Shown here: positions 22,710 through 33,900 of the stretch, piece by piece
Numbering within the stretch: position 1 is the stretch's first letter
Layout: every line of letters starts with the position of its first letter
Assembly (NCBI RefSeq): GCF_020520425.1
Contig: NC_079488.1
Span: 85,975,285 to 86,039,284, forward strand
DNA: 64,000 bases
Source of the DNA: Spinacia oleracea
Taxonomy: Eukaryota; Streptophyta; Magnoliopsida; Caryophyllales; Amaranthaceae
Reading direction: 5' to 3'
Program-made: the position numbers and the translations under genes
Notes under the pieces: generated by a model
Seen by the model: the letters and a program-made list of their open reading frames with translations, nothing else
Told to the model about the DNA's origin: nothing
Database searches by the model: none

Positions 22710-22901
22710 TTAAGAAGATGAAACCGTTCCAGCAGGAAGCTCCTTGACAAGAGCAGCAAGCGCTTCGGGGTTGAACCCCAATTCAGAAAGGGCGATTAGG
22801 AGAGAGATTGTGTGACGATCAAGTTGAGTGTTCAAGATGTTTTACATCTCAAATACTAGGTCTAAACACTCCTTTGCATTTCGTGCTGCTTCTGAATCCA
22901 T
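22710..22901 (-). pseudogene. MZT1: MOZART1 (MZT1/GIP1) full-length copy with one nonsense codon
   Basis: A 64-codon frame from ATG 22901 to TAA 22710: MDSEAARNAKECLDLVFEM, stop, NILNTQLDRHTISLLIALSE, then LGFNPEALAALVKEL. This is the MOZART1/GIP1 signature (LDRHT.S.LIAL...G.NPEALA..VKEL), a roughly 70-residue subunit that recruits gamma-tubulin complexes to microtubule nucleation sites. The single defect is TAA at codon 20, where the family has a Ser codon. The copy lies wholly inside the Mutator-like element and carries UTR-like flanks, so it was acquired from a host gene elsewhere. It is too short for ordinary ORF cut-offs once the stop is counted. Confidence 0.88.
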
Positions 22902-23291
22902 TGTTGTTGTGTTTGTGGATTGTGGAGGTGGGAATTATGTGAGGGTTTTTTTGGATTGGTGATTAGTTGATTACTGATTATCGATGTTTCCCAGTTTTTT
23001 TAATTTTCAATTTCAGGGGTAAATTAAGGGCAAAGTGGTAAATTGCAGCTAACGGAGTACTAACGTCCGTTAACTCCAAGTGCATCTCATGAACAGTACG
23101 GAAAAATAGGGGTATATTATGTGATTCAAAACACGCGAGGGTATTTGGTGCATTCTTGCAAACCTCAGGGGCATTTCATGAAAAATCCGTAAATATGTTT
23201 GTACTCAAAACTCAATGTGCATAGCTATTGTAAATATAAAACAATCAATACAATAGCAATCTTTTCATTACTATTTAAAAATACAAAAGGT

Positions 23292-23600
23292 CTTGCGCAC
23301 ATAAGGTGTACAATAAGTTTATTGTACACCAAGATAACTTTTACCCATTTTTATGTAACTTTAACCTAGTTATGATTAACTTTTATATTAGTGAAAAAAA
23401 GTGGATAGATAAACATTTTAAAGGGTTAAACGATTAATTTTATACATTATTAGTGATTTTTGAAGAAATAAGTTTTATTAAAATGAAAAAAATTCACTAA
23501 AACATAGATAACTTTCACATATATAAGCTTAATTTTTAAGCATTTTGAGTTAACTTTTACTCCAGTGTAGAGTATTTATTATACACCACTTGTAAATAAG
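23292..23600. mobile_element. MITE-like inverted repeat
   Basis: Left end 'cttgcgcacataaggtgtac', right end 'gtataca.../...tgtaaataag' pair imperfectly, and 'gtgtacaataagtttattgt' forms a hairpin at the left. No clear duplication. Confidence 0.4.
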
Positions 23601-24133
23601 AATTTGTGTTAACAATATTTATCATATGTTATCATCCCTGACGATACATAGTATGGAGTATTACGTAGGCACTGTTCTATTCAACTTATTTTGTCTAAAT
23701 TTGTTATGTTAGTCTTATTTTCACTTATTTCTAAAAGTTTGTTAAGTTCAGAAAAGATACGTTTAGGTGTATAGAACATAGACATACTTAACTTATTAGT
23801 AATTTAGTATACTTATTTAACTTATTTTGTATGATATTAGTCGAATACATTATATTCAAGTTTATACATGAGATATTAAAACAAAATCGTACATCACACG
23901 AGTTTAAAACAAGTAACTTGAGCTTCGTTCTATTCAACTTATTTTGTCTAAACTTATACGGAGTATTATATGAATTTATCTGAACTTAACTGAACTTATA
24001 TAGATTTATCTTAACTTATCTGAACATATCTGAACTTATCTGAACATATCTGAACTTATTTCATATGAAATAAGTCAAAATAAGTCGAACAAAACTACAT
24101 AAGTTACCAAACAAAGCCCTAGTATAACAAAAA
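23601..24133. other. hAT-MITE-like 'ctgaacttat' repeat region
   Basis: 23669 'ctgttctattcaacttatt' and 24079-24121 'aaataagtcgaacaaaac...accaaacaaagccc' look like MITE ends. Between them are tandem 'atctgaacttatctgaaca' repeats (23970-24060). No gene. Confidence 0.4.
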
Positions 24134-24397
24134 TTATTTTTACGGATTTTTCATGAAATACCCCTGAGTTTTTACGAAATTCATCAAATGCCCCTCGACT
24201 TTCAGAAATTCACCAAATGCCCCTCACAAATGACTTAATACTTAGAGTACCCTTACACTTAACGGACGTTAAGTCTCCGTTAACATGACTTTACTATTTT
24301 GCCCTTACTCCATCCCACATTTCAATTTTCATTCTCTATCTTCTCCTTTTACGTAACAAACTCCCAAACTCTCTCACTTTCTCTCTCATCAACAACT

Positions 24398-24730
24398 ATG
24401 GCACCAGGTTGAGAAGAAGCTCGCCCAAAAGAAGCCCGCGGAGGAGAATGTCGTCGCCGCCGAGAAAGATCCGGCTGAGAAGAAGCCAAAGACCGAAGAA
24501 GAAGAAGAAGAAGAAGAAGAAGAAGAAGAAGAAGAAGAAGAAGAAGGGAAGGGAAGAATGCCGCCGCCGCCGAGAAAGATCCGGCTGAGAAGAAGCCAAA
24601 GGCCGGCAAGAAGAAGAAGAAGGGAGGAGAAGAGGTCACCGCCGAGAAAGCTTGCCGAGAAGAATCCCGCCGTAGGAGACTAGAAGAGCGTCGATACTTA
24701 CAAGATCTACATCTTCAAGGTTCTCAAGCA
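24398..24730 (+). pseudogene. H2B: Captured histone H2B N-terminal fragment
   Basis: From ATG 24398 the reading gives the Lys/Ala/Pro-rich plant H2B tail in shifted frames (VEKKLAQKKPAEENVVAAEK, DPAEKKPK) and, after a further frame change, KSVDTYKIYIFKVLK (24684-24728), the start of the H2B histone fold. The rest of the fold is absent. An (AAG)n expansion at 24499-24546 disrupts the tail, and a 'gccgagaaagatccggctga' piece occurs twice, so the tail is duplicated. Not functional as a histone. Confidence 0.82.
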
Positions 24731-25199
24731 TAGATTGGAAATTTCAATTGGGTATTTTCCCAACATAGATTGAAATTTTCAATTGGGTATTTTGGAAACC
24801 AATTTATTGGTTTAATCTGTTAAATGTTGTTGTCTTGTGAGGTAAATTAATCAAAAAATCGCATGTTTCATTGAATTAACTCTGTTTTTGTTATTGGGTT
24901 TGCTTTAATATTATTGAACTTTCAATTGGGTTACAATTTAATTTGTTAGGATTTGATCGAACATTATGAATTGATTAATGTCCAAATCCAATTTAATTTG
25001 TTAGGATTTGATCGAACATTATCTCCTTATTGAAGCTTTGTGAAAGCATTACAAAATCCAACAATTGCTTTGTTTGAGTTTTTTTGGGATATGATTTTGA
25101 TTTTCTTTCCCAGCAAAACGTGATAAAATGGACAACAATGGATTAAAGAAAAAAAAGACAAAGGTGTTCGTTGTTTAGTGCACTAAACCTCATTAGAAC

Positions 25200-25425
25200 A
25201 TTCATATTTATAGTATTCGCTGTTTGTCTCTGCCATTTTCACCATGACCTGTTTGAGGATGTCACTTTCTTTGTGGGTAACTGGTGAATCCATTCTCAGG
25301 ACAACGTTGTGTTTTAGGCGAGCCACAAGGTCGTGTTGCTAATTCTCACTAATAAGACTCTGGTTATCCTCATTGATGCTCATTTTGATGAACTCTGACA
25401 AAGTTGTAGTCCTATAACAAGAGCA
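25200..25425 (-). pseudogene. Unidentified captured coding-like segment
   Basis: The minus strand has about 60 codons with one stop: MSINEDNQSLISEN, stop, QHDLVARLKHNVVLRMDSP, VTHKESDILKQVM. It is amphipathic and gene-like, unlike the AT-rich surroundings, and is bounded by a plausible acceptor. I do not recognise the source gene. Confidence 0.4.
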
Positions 25426-25953
25426 TGAGAAAGCTGCATCAGCAACACTCAGTAAAAAAAAGAGCCGTGTTCCTGGTTTTGTAGGCTGTGACATGCTTGC
25501 AGCCTAACCTCAAGATCCTACGATATTTTACTAGTAAATCTCCAAATTATTGATGTTTCATCTGATCGTAAAGCCAAAATCTAGAGTTGAGCATCAAAAT
25601 GGGTTATTTAAAGTTATGGGTATTTAATGAATTAAGTTTCAGAAAAGGGTATTTAGTGAAATAAGTATTAAAATAGGGGTATTTGGTGAATTTGAAACTA
25701 GGCTAACGGAGGACTAACGGCGCGTCATTAGTAAGGGTACTCTGGGTATTAAGTCATTTGTGAGGGGCATTTGGTGAATTTCTGAAAGTCGAGGGGCATT
25801 TGGTGAATTTCGTAAAAATTCGGGGGTATTTCATGAAAAATCCGTTATTTTTATATATCACAATACGATATTTTTTTTACCAAACGGGTGTACCAAAATG
25901 AAACTACATTTGATTCAAACTACATAATTTGATTAAAATTTAGTAAGTAAAAA

Positions 25954-26924
25954 AGGGGGGAAATTTGAAAACTAAACCCTAATCCTAAATTCTAGCAAAC
26001 TCAACTCACAAGCTCACAGCCGCCCTTCCCTAATTCTACCACTCTCTCTGTCTCTCACCTCAAGGTTCTCTGGTTATCTCACCTCACGATTTTCCGTCCC
26101 TCCACCGACCACCGCCGACCACGGACCACCGCTACTAATGTTTTTGTCGCTCCACTAACCACCTCCGACCCGGTGTGCTGTGGTTGTCGTCTCTAAGGTT
26201 CGCCGACCACCACCGCTAAGGTTTTCGTCGCTAAGGTATGTTTATTTTTGTCTCCCCTCTTCACATATTGCCATTGTTTATAAATCCACAAGTTTTATAG
26301 AAATTATTAGAAGAAACTTTTATAGAAATTATTAGTGTACTCAAGCTTTTATAAATCCATATTGCCATTGTTTGTAAGTATTAAAGCTGGCGGTGCAATT
26401 GAATAGAAAAAACCAAGTGGTAGCCCTCCTCATCAAGTTTCATGTTCCTTTTCTGAGGCTTTTTTTTGTATAGTTGGAGTTAAGTTTTTTAATTGTTTGA
26501 GAGACTCGTTTTTCTTGATTTTTTGGACAAATTGCTTGATGATATGTTAAGGACATGACTCACATGAGTTAAGAATGTATGAGGGTTTGTTTCGAACTTT
26601 TTTATATAAATTAATGACCTATGATTCGGACATAAGTTTTGAACTACCGAGTACCGACCTATGATACTATGAATTAGAGGGTTTTAAAATAAATTATGTA
26701 TTTTAATAAGTGTAAACAGAAACGAAATGTCCAACTTATGCAACCCAACCACTTATATTCAAGTCTCAAAATGTTCCATATTCACTAATCAATCAGAGTA
26801 AGCCAAATCTTGTAATTAATTAGTTTTGTTAATTAATTGTATCATCATGTATATAGTGGATAAAATGTGTTATCCGTTATCTAATTATAACTATTTACAT
26901 ACAGTGGACTCAACTCCGATATTA
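25954..26924 (+). other. Leader exon and first intron of the hAT transposase gene
   Basis: 25970-26235 is pyrimidine-rich and GC-richer than its surroundings, ending ctaag|gtatgt (donor at 26236). An acceptor, acatacag, ends at 26904, 20 bp before the transposase ATG. This matches the long-leader layout of plant hAT transposase genes. Confidence 0.6.
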
Positions 26925-29784
26925 ATGGATACTTCAACCGATGAAGCATCTTCTAGACCGAATGACGAACATTTGAAGGAACCGGAACTACCTCCTCCTT
27001 CAAGGACTACTAGGAGGAATGCTACAAATGTATCCCAAGTAAATAATAAAGTCGAGGAAGAGGATGAGTGTACTATTACGGGTGCTAATGTTAAAAAGTT
27101 AACTTCACAGGTGTGGAACTTTTTTGATAAGAAAGTGATTAATGGAGAAATAAAAGCAATTTGTAGAGGTTGTAAGAAGGCTTTGGTGGGTAAAAGTACA
27201 AGTGGTACATCACACTTGAAGGATCATGCAAAGAGGTGTATGAAAGTTTCTCAAACTCTTGATGTGAAACAACAATTGTTGCTAGCTAATGCACAAAGTA
27301 AGAATGGAATTCCTACCATGTCAATTGGAAAATTCAAGTTCAACCAACAAATATCAAGGAATGAGTTAGTTAACATGATTCTTATGCATGAGTACCCTCT
27401 TGCTATCGTTGATCACATTGGGTTTAGAAGATTTGTACAAAGTATTAACCCCGATTTTCACATCATCTCAAGGAATACGGTGAAATCCGATATTCTAAAA
27501 AATTACAAGGAAGAAAAAACTCGCTTGATGAAGTCTTTGGGTGAAAATGAAAGTAAGGTTGCCATCACAACGGATATGTGGACTTGTGGAAATCAAAGGA
27601 AAGGCTATATGGCCGTCACGGCGCATTACATTGATGATGATTGGATTTTGCAAAATTGTCTTATAAGGTATACTACACTTAAATGATTAGTGTATAAAAT
27701 TTATGTATTTGTTCTTTTTATTTATTATTGGTATAGTTAATTTAATATTTTGTATAACTAATTATATACAATCTTTGTTAGGTTCATGTATGTTCCATGC
27801 CCACACAACAAAGATACAATTAGTAAGGCATTGATTGCATGCTTGAAGAGCTTTAACTTGGATGAAAAGGTATCTACTATCACCGTTGATAATTGTTCTA
27901 CTAATGATGCGGTTATGGATGTGTTGTGTGAAAAACTTGCTCCTAGTAAGCTTATTTTGAGTGGTACTTATTTGCATATATGAGATGTTGTGCACATATT
28001 TTGAATTTGGTTGTCAATGATGGGTTGGATATCATTAGTGGTGCAATTGAAAAAGTTCACGGTGTTGTTTCCTTTTGTACTTCTACACCTAATAGATATG
28101 AGAAGTTTGAAAATGCTTGCAATTATGTTAAAATTCCTATAACTAAGAAATTGATTTTGGATTGTAAGACAAGATGGAATTCGTGTTTTCAAATGTTACA
28201 AGTTGCTCTCTTGTATAAAGATGCTTTCACTAGGTTGTCTACAAAAGTTGGAAAAAGAGGAAAAGATAAATTCATGTTGCCTACTAGAGAGGAGTGGAAA
28301 ATGGCAAGTGACATTTGTGAAAAGTTGGCATTGTTTAGTAGGGCCACCGATGCTTTTTCGGGAAAAGACTATACCACCGCAAACTTGTATTTTGAAAAAG
28401 TTTGTGAAATTAAGCTTGCATTGAGAAAATGGATGGTTTGTGGGAATAAAGTAATTGAATTGATGGCATAAAAAATGTTGCTTAAGTTTGATAAATATTG
28501 GGAGGTCATTAATATGATGTTGTCCGTTGCAACGGTTTTGGATCCTAGGAGAAAATTGGAATGTGTGTCTCTTTATTTTGGTGCTATTTATGGTGAACGC
28601 GGTGATGAGGAATGTGAGAAGGTTAGGCGCTTCTTACTTGATTTAACCCTTGATTATGAGTTTGATATGTATCATAAGGAATTTTCCTCGGTAGCACCTT
28701 CTCCCATTCCTAATGATAAGGGTAAGGGGCCAATGGTTGATTTGGATTTGGATGAAGTAGAGGGATTATGGGCAAAGCATGTTTCTACTCAACCAATTAA
28801 AAAGCCTCGCAAATGTGAGGTAGAGACATACCTAGAGGAGTGTAGGATAGTTAAGGAGGATAGCAAGTTTCACATTTTAGCTTGGTGGAATGCCGAAACA
28901 ACAGGGCCGGTTCTGGGGCAGCGCGGGGTGAGCGACGGAACAGGGCCCCCAAATGTTAATTTCAAATATAGTGTAAACAGTTTCCTAAATATACATTAAA
29001 ACTTAATTGGAGCATTGGTTTAAGTAATGTGCTAATACACTGCAAGTCTGGGTTCGAATCCCATTTCATTATTTTGCTGGGATTTTAGGAGTTTGACAGC
29101 GCTGTACTTTGACTGAGTCATTTAATTTTATTTTTCTGGGGAATACTATGCCCGTGTCCCTTCAGTTACCTTTCAGTTATGGAAGAGTAATTACTTGGAA
29201 ACACAAATTCATCATTTTCCCCAAATCTCGTTTAAATCCTTTTCAATTTATTGTCATCCATTCTTCTCCAAATCTCCTTCAAATTTGATTTCATCCTTTC
29301 TTCCCCAAGTGATTATACTAGTATACAGTTTTTTGTTTAATAAATATTAGATGAATTAAGGCCCCAAATTGAGAAATTGCACAGGGCCCTATTATTATGG
29401 CGTAATTATAGCCCCGGCACTGCGAAACAAGCAAGTATCCTACCCTTTCTAGGATTGCTAGGGATATTCTTGCGGTGCCTATTTCTACCGTTGCTTCGGA
29501 GAGTGCTTTTAGTGCCGGTGGTAGAGTTGTTAGTCCCCATCGTAGTAGACTTCACCAAGACACCGTGGAAGCTTTAATGTGTCTTCAAAGTTGGAGGCTT
29601 CCTCAATTTAAAGGTAATTGTTCTCAAATTTGATATATCTAAACTATTTATTGCTATATATTTTATTTATTTAATATTGTTGTTATTTTTAGGAGCTATT
29701 ATGGGTGATGCTCTTGAATTTACTCTTGGATGTGCCTCGATTTTGGAAGATGAAGATGTGAATCTTAATGAAGATGAATCTTAA
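26925..29784 (+). pseudogene. hAT transposase (zf-BED, RNase H-like, C-terminal dimerisation)
   Basis: Cuts and joins hAT DNA in autonomous relatives. Exons: 26925-27667, 27782-29613 (interrupted) and 29693-29784. N-terminal BED finger VWNFFDKKV...CRGCKKAL...HLKDHAKRC; RNase H-like core ITTDMWTCGNQRKGYMAVTA and ITVDNCSTNDAVMD; then RCCAHILNLVV, TRWNSCFQML, VATVLDPRRKLECV; the C-terminal dimerisation block DILAVPISTVASESAFSAGG and HQDTVEALMC lies after the nested hAT. ATG 26925 follows the leader intron. Lesions: a 2-bp 'at' insertion at about 27979, a TAA at 28469-28471, and the 521-bp hAT insertion at 28902 after HILAWWNAE. It cannot make a full protein. Confidence 0.9.
28902..29422. mobile_element. 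Short hAT element inside the transposase gene, with tRNA-like box
   Basis: Starts CAGGGCCGGTTCTGGGGCAG and ends ...AGCCCCGGCACTG. Perfect 8-bp duplication cgaaacaa at 28894-28901 and 29423-29430. At 29007-29070 it contains an A-box-like 'ggagcattggtttaag' and a perfect B-box 'gggttcgaatccca', like a tRNA gene or SINE promoter. Confidence 0.88.
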
Positions 29785-30261
29785 TGAATAGTCTTCCACT
29801 TAGTAAGTTTGTACATCTATTAATGTCTATTTCATCAAATATTTTTTCAAGTAATGTTTATTATTGTTTATTTTATAGGTTTCATTGGACTTCAAGTTGG
29901 AAGCTCTTTTCTCGATGATGCTTGTATTTGAGGTTGTGTTTGAAGACATTTTGTGGTTGTGTTTGAAAACATTTTTATTTGGGGTTGTATTTGAAAGACA
30001 TTTTGTGGTTGTATTTGACGATATTTTACTTGGGGTTGTATTTTAAAAGACATTTTGTTGGTTATTGTGTTGGATAAGAAGATATGCTAGTATAGTAGTA
30101 TGCTAGTAGTTCTTTTTAAGACAATTTGTGGTCGCAAATTAATATGCGTGTAATTTATTTTATATTATTTTTTTGAGCACCCAATATATGCAACAAATGG
30201 AATTAATAGGAAATTTGAAGAAAAATTTATAGGGAGCATTTGTATGTATTTGGATCGGATG
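29785..30261 (+). other. 3' region of the hAT with GGTTGTRTTTG repeats
   Basis: 29930-30065 has four or five degenerate copies of 'tggggttgtatttgaaagac'. It is probably the 3' UTR of the transposase gene. The subterminal repeats follow. Confidence 0.5.
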
Positions 30262-30502
30262 ATTCGGAGTTTCGGACTCTTTCGGAGGTCCATCGGATCG
30301 GATCGGAGTCGAATTTCGGAATTTCGGAGTCGGAGTCGGATTCGGACCTCCAGTATGGGTAAATGGATCGGATTCGGATTTCGGAGTTTCGGAGTCGGAT
30401 TCGGATTCGGATGCAAATTTAGGGTCCGAATTTCAGATGGATCGGATATGAATTTTACTACATCCGATCCGAATCCGATCCATTGTCATCCCTAGTCACA
30501 AA

Positions 30503-30920
30503 CACTACAAATAATGTTGATTCCGATCATATTTTGACGTAGTAATGGTGAAAAGACTCTTTTAACAAAACAAAAAAATGAAGTAGGTAGGATTTTTCCG
30601 AAGTAATGCAAAAGGCTAGGACAATCAAAGAAGTTAGCAAGTTTGACCAAAGCATGTTAATCTATAATCTTTTTATAATTAAATTATTAGGACATTTTGT
30701 CCATATATAATTATTCATAATATGATTGATCTATCTCCAATACTCCCCATAGGCCCATACTAATTTACTACATGTTACCTTAATTTTTTTTTATACTCAA
30801 AAGCCCAAATAACCACTAATTCTAGACATCTAATGTTTTCAACAGATACAAAGGGTGTTGCAACAAAAGGGGAGGGGTCAGAATCAGAACTCAGGCGATG
30901 AACAAGAAGACTAAAATTGA
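30503..30920. other. No feature seen; 3' flank of the NPH3 gene
   Basis: AT-rich. It would hold the 3' UTR of the minus-strand gene that ends at 30921. Confidence 0.4.
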
Positions 30921-33900
30921 CTAAGAAACTGAAATCCTCCTATTTGCGGAAGACGTGGATTTAGAATCTTCAGGATTATTCGCAGTACTGGGAGTTTCAG
31001 ATGAATCTGAGCCGCTTGTATCAGCATTACCACTTTTGGTTGACAAAAGCTTTGAAAATATCTTCTTTGTCATGAGCAATCCCTTGACTTTATTGAGGGC
31101 AGTCTTTTCAACACTACTAGGTCTACCTTCTACAAATTTGTCACTTCTTCTCCGCTCTAATTTCAAAGCGGCTAACTCACCCTTTAAGGCCTTCAATTCC
31201 TCGGCTGTAGCCACTGCGTCCCAATCTTCATCTGCATTAGGTGTTGATCTTGAACTCCTCATTGAGCCGCTGTTTAAGTCCCTGATGCTCTTTGGTAGGT
31301 CAGGTGTGCTGGTCCCAGATGTAGCTGCAGCACGTACCTGCTCAAAGAAAAGCACTTGGACAATCACCCTCATTGGGAGCCTTTCATTCTGCACTGCATG
31401 CATGCATGCATCTACTGATAACTTCTTGCAGTCCATGTACCGACATATCCTCTTCCTCTCACTCTTGCTGATTCCAGGGTGTTCCTGCATTTACACACAC
31501 AATTACATCTCATTAACACAACTTAATCCCAACAATTGTAGTTTCTGTTGCCAATAAAAATTAATTCAACTACTGCAGAATTTCAAAAACGCCATAAGAA
31601 ATGCTGCGTCCTTTAATTTCTCATGCAAATACAAGAAATGTATTCAACTATTGACCAAATTTGTTGACATGATGCAGAAGAAAAATAAATGATTTAATTA
31701 CCTTGAGGTACATGTCAATGGCACGATAAAGCCCATCATGTCCAGGCCTTGAGATGCATGATACCATCTCCACCAGTTCAACAAACTTCGATACAGGCAG
31801 ATTCTCATCTCTTGCAATTTCAGTAAGGTATGCATCAATTAATTTGGCCACCATTAGCTTTGATGCTTCGGACAATATCCCTGGTTTATTAAATTCCTGA
31901 GCCTCATTGGCTTCCAGTGATTCAATTTCAGAACTTTGATCCCGGATGAAAAACTCATGCACTATGTTCAATACAACATCAATGTCATACTTTAAAGAAT
32001 CTCCTTCTGGTGCTCTTATTAAAAGATCGCTGACAGAGGCTTGCTCTAGTTGGTGTCCTATTTTCTTGATTAAATCTTTTTTCAACTCTTCACTACAGTC
32101 CACTAGTATAGCTGCTTTTAACACTTTGAGTAAAAAACTAGATGAAACACAGCCTTTCTCATCAGGGAGCAGATAAATGATGGTATCAACAGTGGATCGA
32201 TATTTTGTCAAATCACTGGATCGGGTAACACCCTTGATGAGACCAGGAAATTGTCGATACACATAAGCTTTCAGAGCTTCTCCAATAACTTCACCACAAA
32301 TAATGCCTTTGCTATTGATACTGACTATAACCCTTTTATATAAATCAACCTCAAGCTCACACAAGTCTTCAACCCACCAGTCGTTTGGCACCGCTTTGTA
32401 GTTTCTAGCACCATTCCAATTTGGATCAGTTCCATTTTCCTCTGGAAGCTTCTTCCGGTTATACGTGTAGGACCAGTCCACCTTGGAAGTGTCAATTACA
32501 GCTCTGGAAGCAATAGCCTCAACGCAGTGAAAAATCAACTTCAAATCCTCAGACCATGGGAACAAACACATAGTTGTCTGTAGAACTATGATAGAGTCTT
32601 TCCAGCTTCGAAAAATAACAGAGTTTAGAAAGACATCAATTTTGTATGCAAGGTTACCTTTCTCCATAGTTTCATGCATCCCCAAGTATTCAGCCGCACA
32701 GCGAGCAGCAATGACATTGTGAGCATTTAAGGTAACAACCATTCCATAACAGAACTTGGCACAAATTTCAAAGGCGGCAGGCCCTCCAGGGATGTCCGTG
32801 ATTATCAGTTCATCGCTGCTCTCTTCATTTGCTGTTGAAACCAACTTTTGCAGCTGATAACTCTTTGAGAGTAGAGGGAACTGTGAATTACAATTAAAGC
32901 AACCTGTCAGTATTTTTCAAGAAAAACTTAATGCTATACGTCAGTATCTAGCGGCTGAATGGAAGAAATTCTTCTTTCTTTTCGAATTTTATATCATATC
33001 TTAATAATTGTCTTACCTTGTGCAGATAAAACTTTACATCTCCAACATTGACAACAATGTCAGTAGCCAGCTCTGTGGCCACATACCTACACATGCCGTT
33101 GAACATAGATTAATAATACCCAAGTCAACTCTTTAAGAAACTTTATGCAAGAAAAAATTACAGCTAAAACCATATAGAATAACATTGATACATTAAAGTC
33201 CATCATTCAACTCAAATTAGACTGCTGTTATTGAACCGAAATGAAAACATGAATCCATTAACTAGACAATTTTTCAGATCATAATTTCACTTCACTTGAA
33301 TCAAGGATTTTAACAGAGCATCCGTTCCCTATAATCTGAATCAAGCATAATAAATCAAACCCTTTCCGCATATGTGCCAATGATTTGATTTAGTATTTGA
33401 AGTTCTACAAAGTCAAAATTCCCTTTTTCGTAATGGTAATAGCCCAAGGCAAATATTGGAACAGACCGGTATTTAAAAATGTTTATAGACTGGGGTGACC
33501 TGGATATTGTGTTATTATGGTAATTCCAGTTACCAATGATTCTTCTGGCAAACAAAATGGGCTTTGGCAACATATTATGTTGAGTCTTATCTGATTTTTA
33601 GGACTAATCAACTTCTCATTAGCAGAGAAGCCTATGGATTCAAAACAAGAAAAGCCTATGGATTCTCCATATAGTGGTCATTTCGATGTTGAAGTGATTA
33701 TTATTGATTTTTTTTCATGTTAACCCATGCTTTCTTCCAAAGTTATCAAAATTTAAAACCTAAAAGTAAAGACAGATTGAAACACAAAGTATATTACGGA
33801 GTAACATTTAATGCCATGTAGGCAACAGTTTCATATGCAGGATAACTATTACCTGCCTATGCAATCACATACTGTTTATTATAAAACATAACAGATGATT

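Larger units (their letters stand above)
21356..23189. mobile_element. Mutator-like element (Pack-MULE) carrying a MOZART1 copy
   Basis: About 90-bp inverted ends (CGGTTTTTTCATGAAATACC... and its reverse with CGGATTTTTCATGAAATG) share 'aatgcaccaaata' and 'ttttgaatcacataat'. A perfect 9-bp duplication, taaatatgt, lies at 21347-21355 and 23190-23198. No transposase. Contents: a LINE RNase H fragment and a whole host-gene reading frame, both on the minus strand. Confidence 0.88.
24143..25844. mobile_element. Second Mutator-like element, carrying a histone H2B fragment
   Basis: Inverted ends of about 130 bp (CGGATTTTTCATGAAATACC outermost) include 'aaatgcccctc' and 'aagggtac'. A perfect 9-bp duplication, ttattttta, lies at 24134-24142 and 25845-25853. 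The outer 15 bp match the element at 21356, so the two belong to one family. No transposase; it holds an H2B-derived segment and another unidentified segment. Confidence 0.88.
20632..30494 (+). mobile_element. 9.9-kb hAT element with three nested insertions
   Basis: The ends TAGGCATGGCAATCACATCC and (reverse complement of the right end) TAGGGATGACAATGGATCGG form inverted repeats. A perfect 8-bp target duplication, gtcacaaa, lies at 20624-20631 and 30495-30502. Both ends run into subterminal ccgaatccg/cggattcgg repeats in opposite orientation. Inside are a leader exon, an hAT transposase pseudogene and a transcribed-looking 3' region, with Mutator-like elements at 21356 and 24143 and a short hAT at 28902. 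Without those three and their duplications the element would be about 5.8 kb. Order of events: this hAT inserted beside the LINE remnant first, then was colonised. Confidence 0.88.

Noticed and set aside
24349-24639. Minus-strand ORFs with long Leu or Phe runs
   Set aside because: Antisense of the (AAG)n expansion in the captured H2B fragment.
29007-29070. tRNA gene
   Set aside because: A and B boxes are present but no cloverleaf can be drawn; it is better read as a tRNA-like promoter within the hAT.
30955-31557. 200-codon plus-strand ORF
   Set aside because: Antisense of the last NPH3 exon; it has no homology of its own and crosses the intron.
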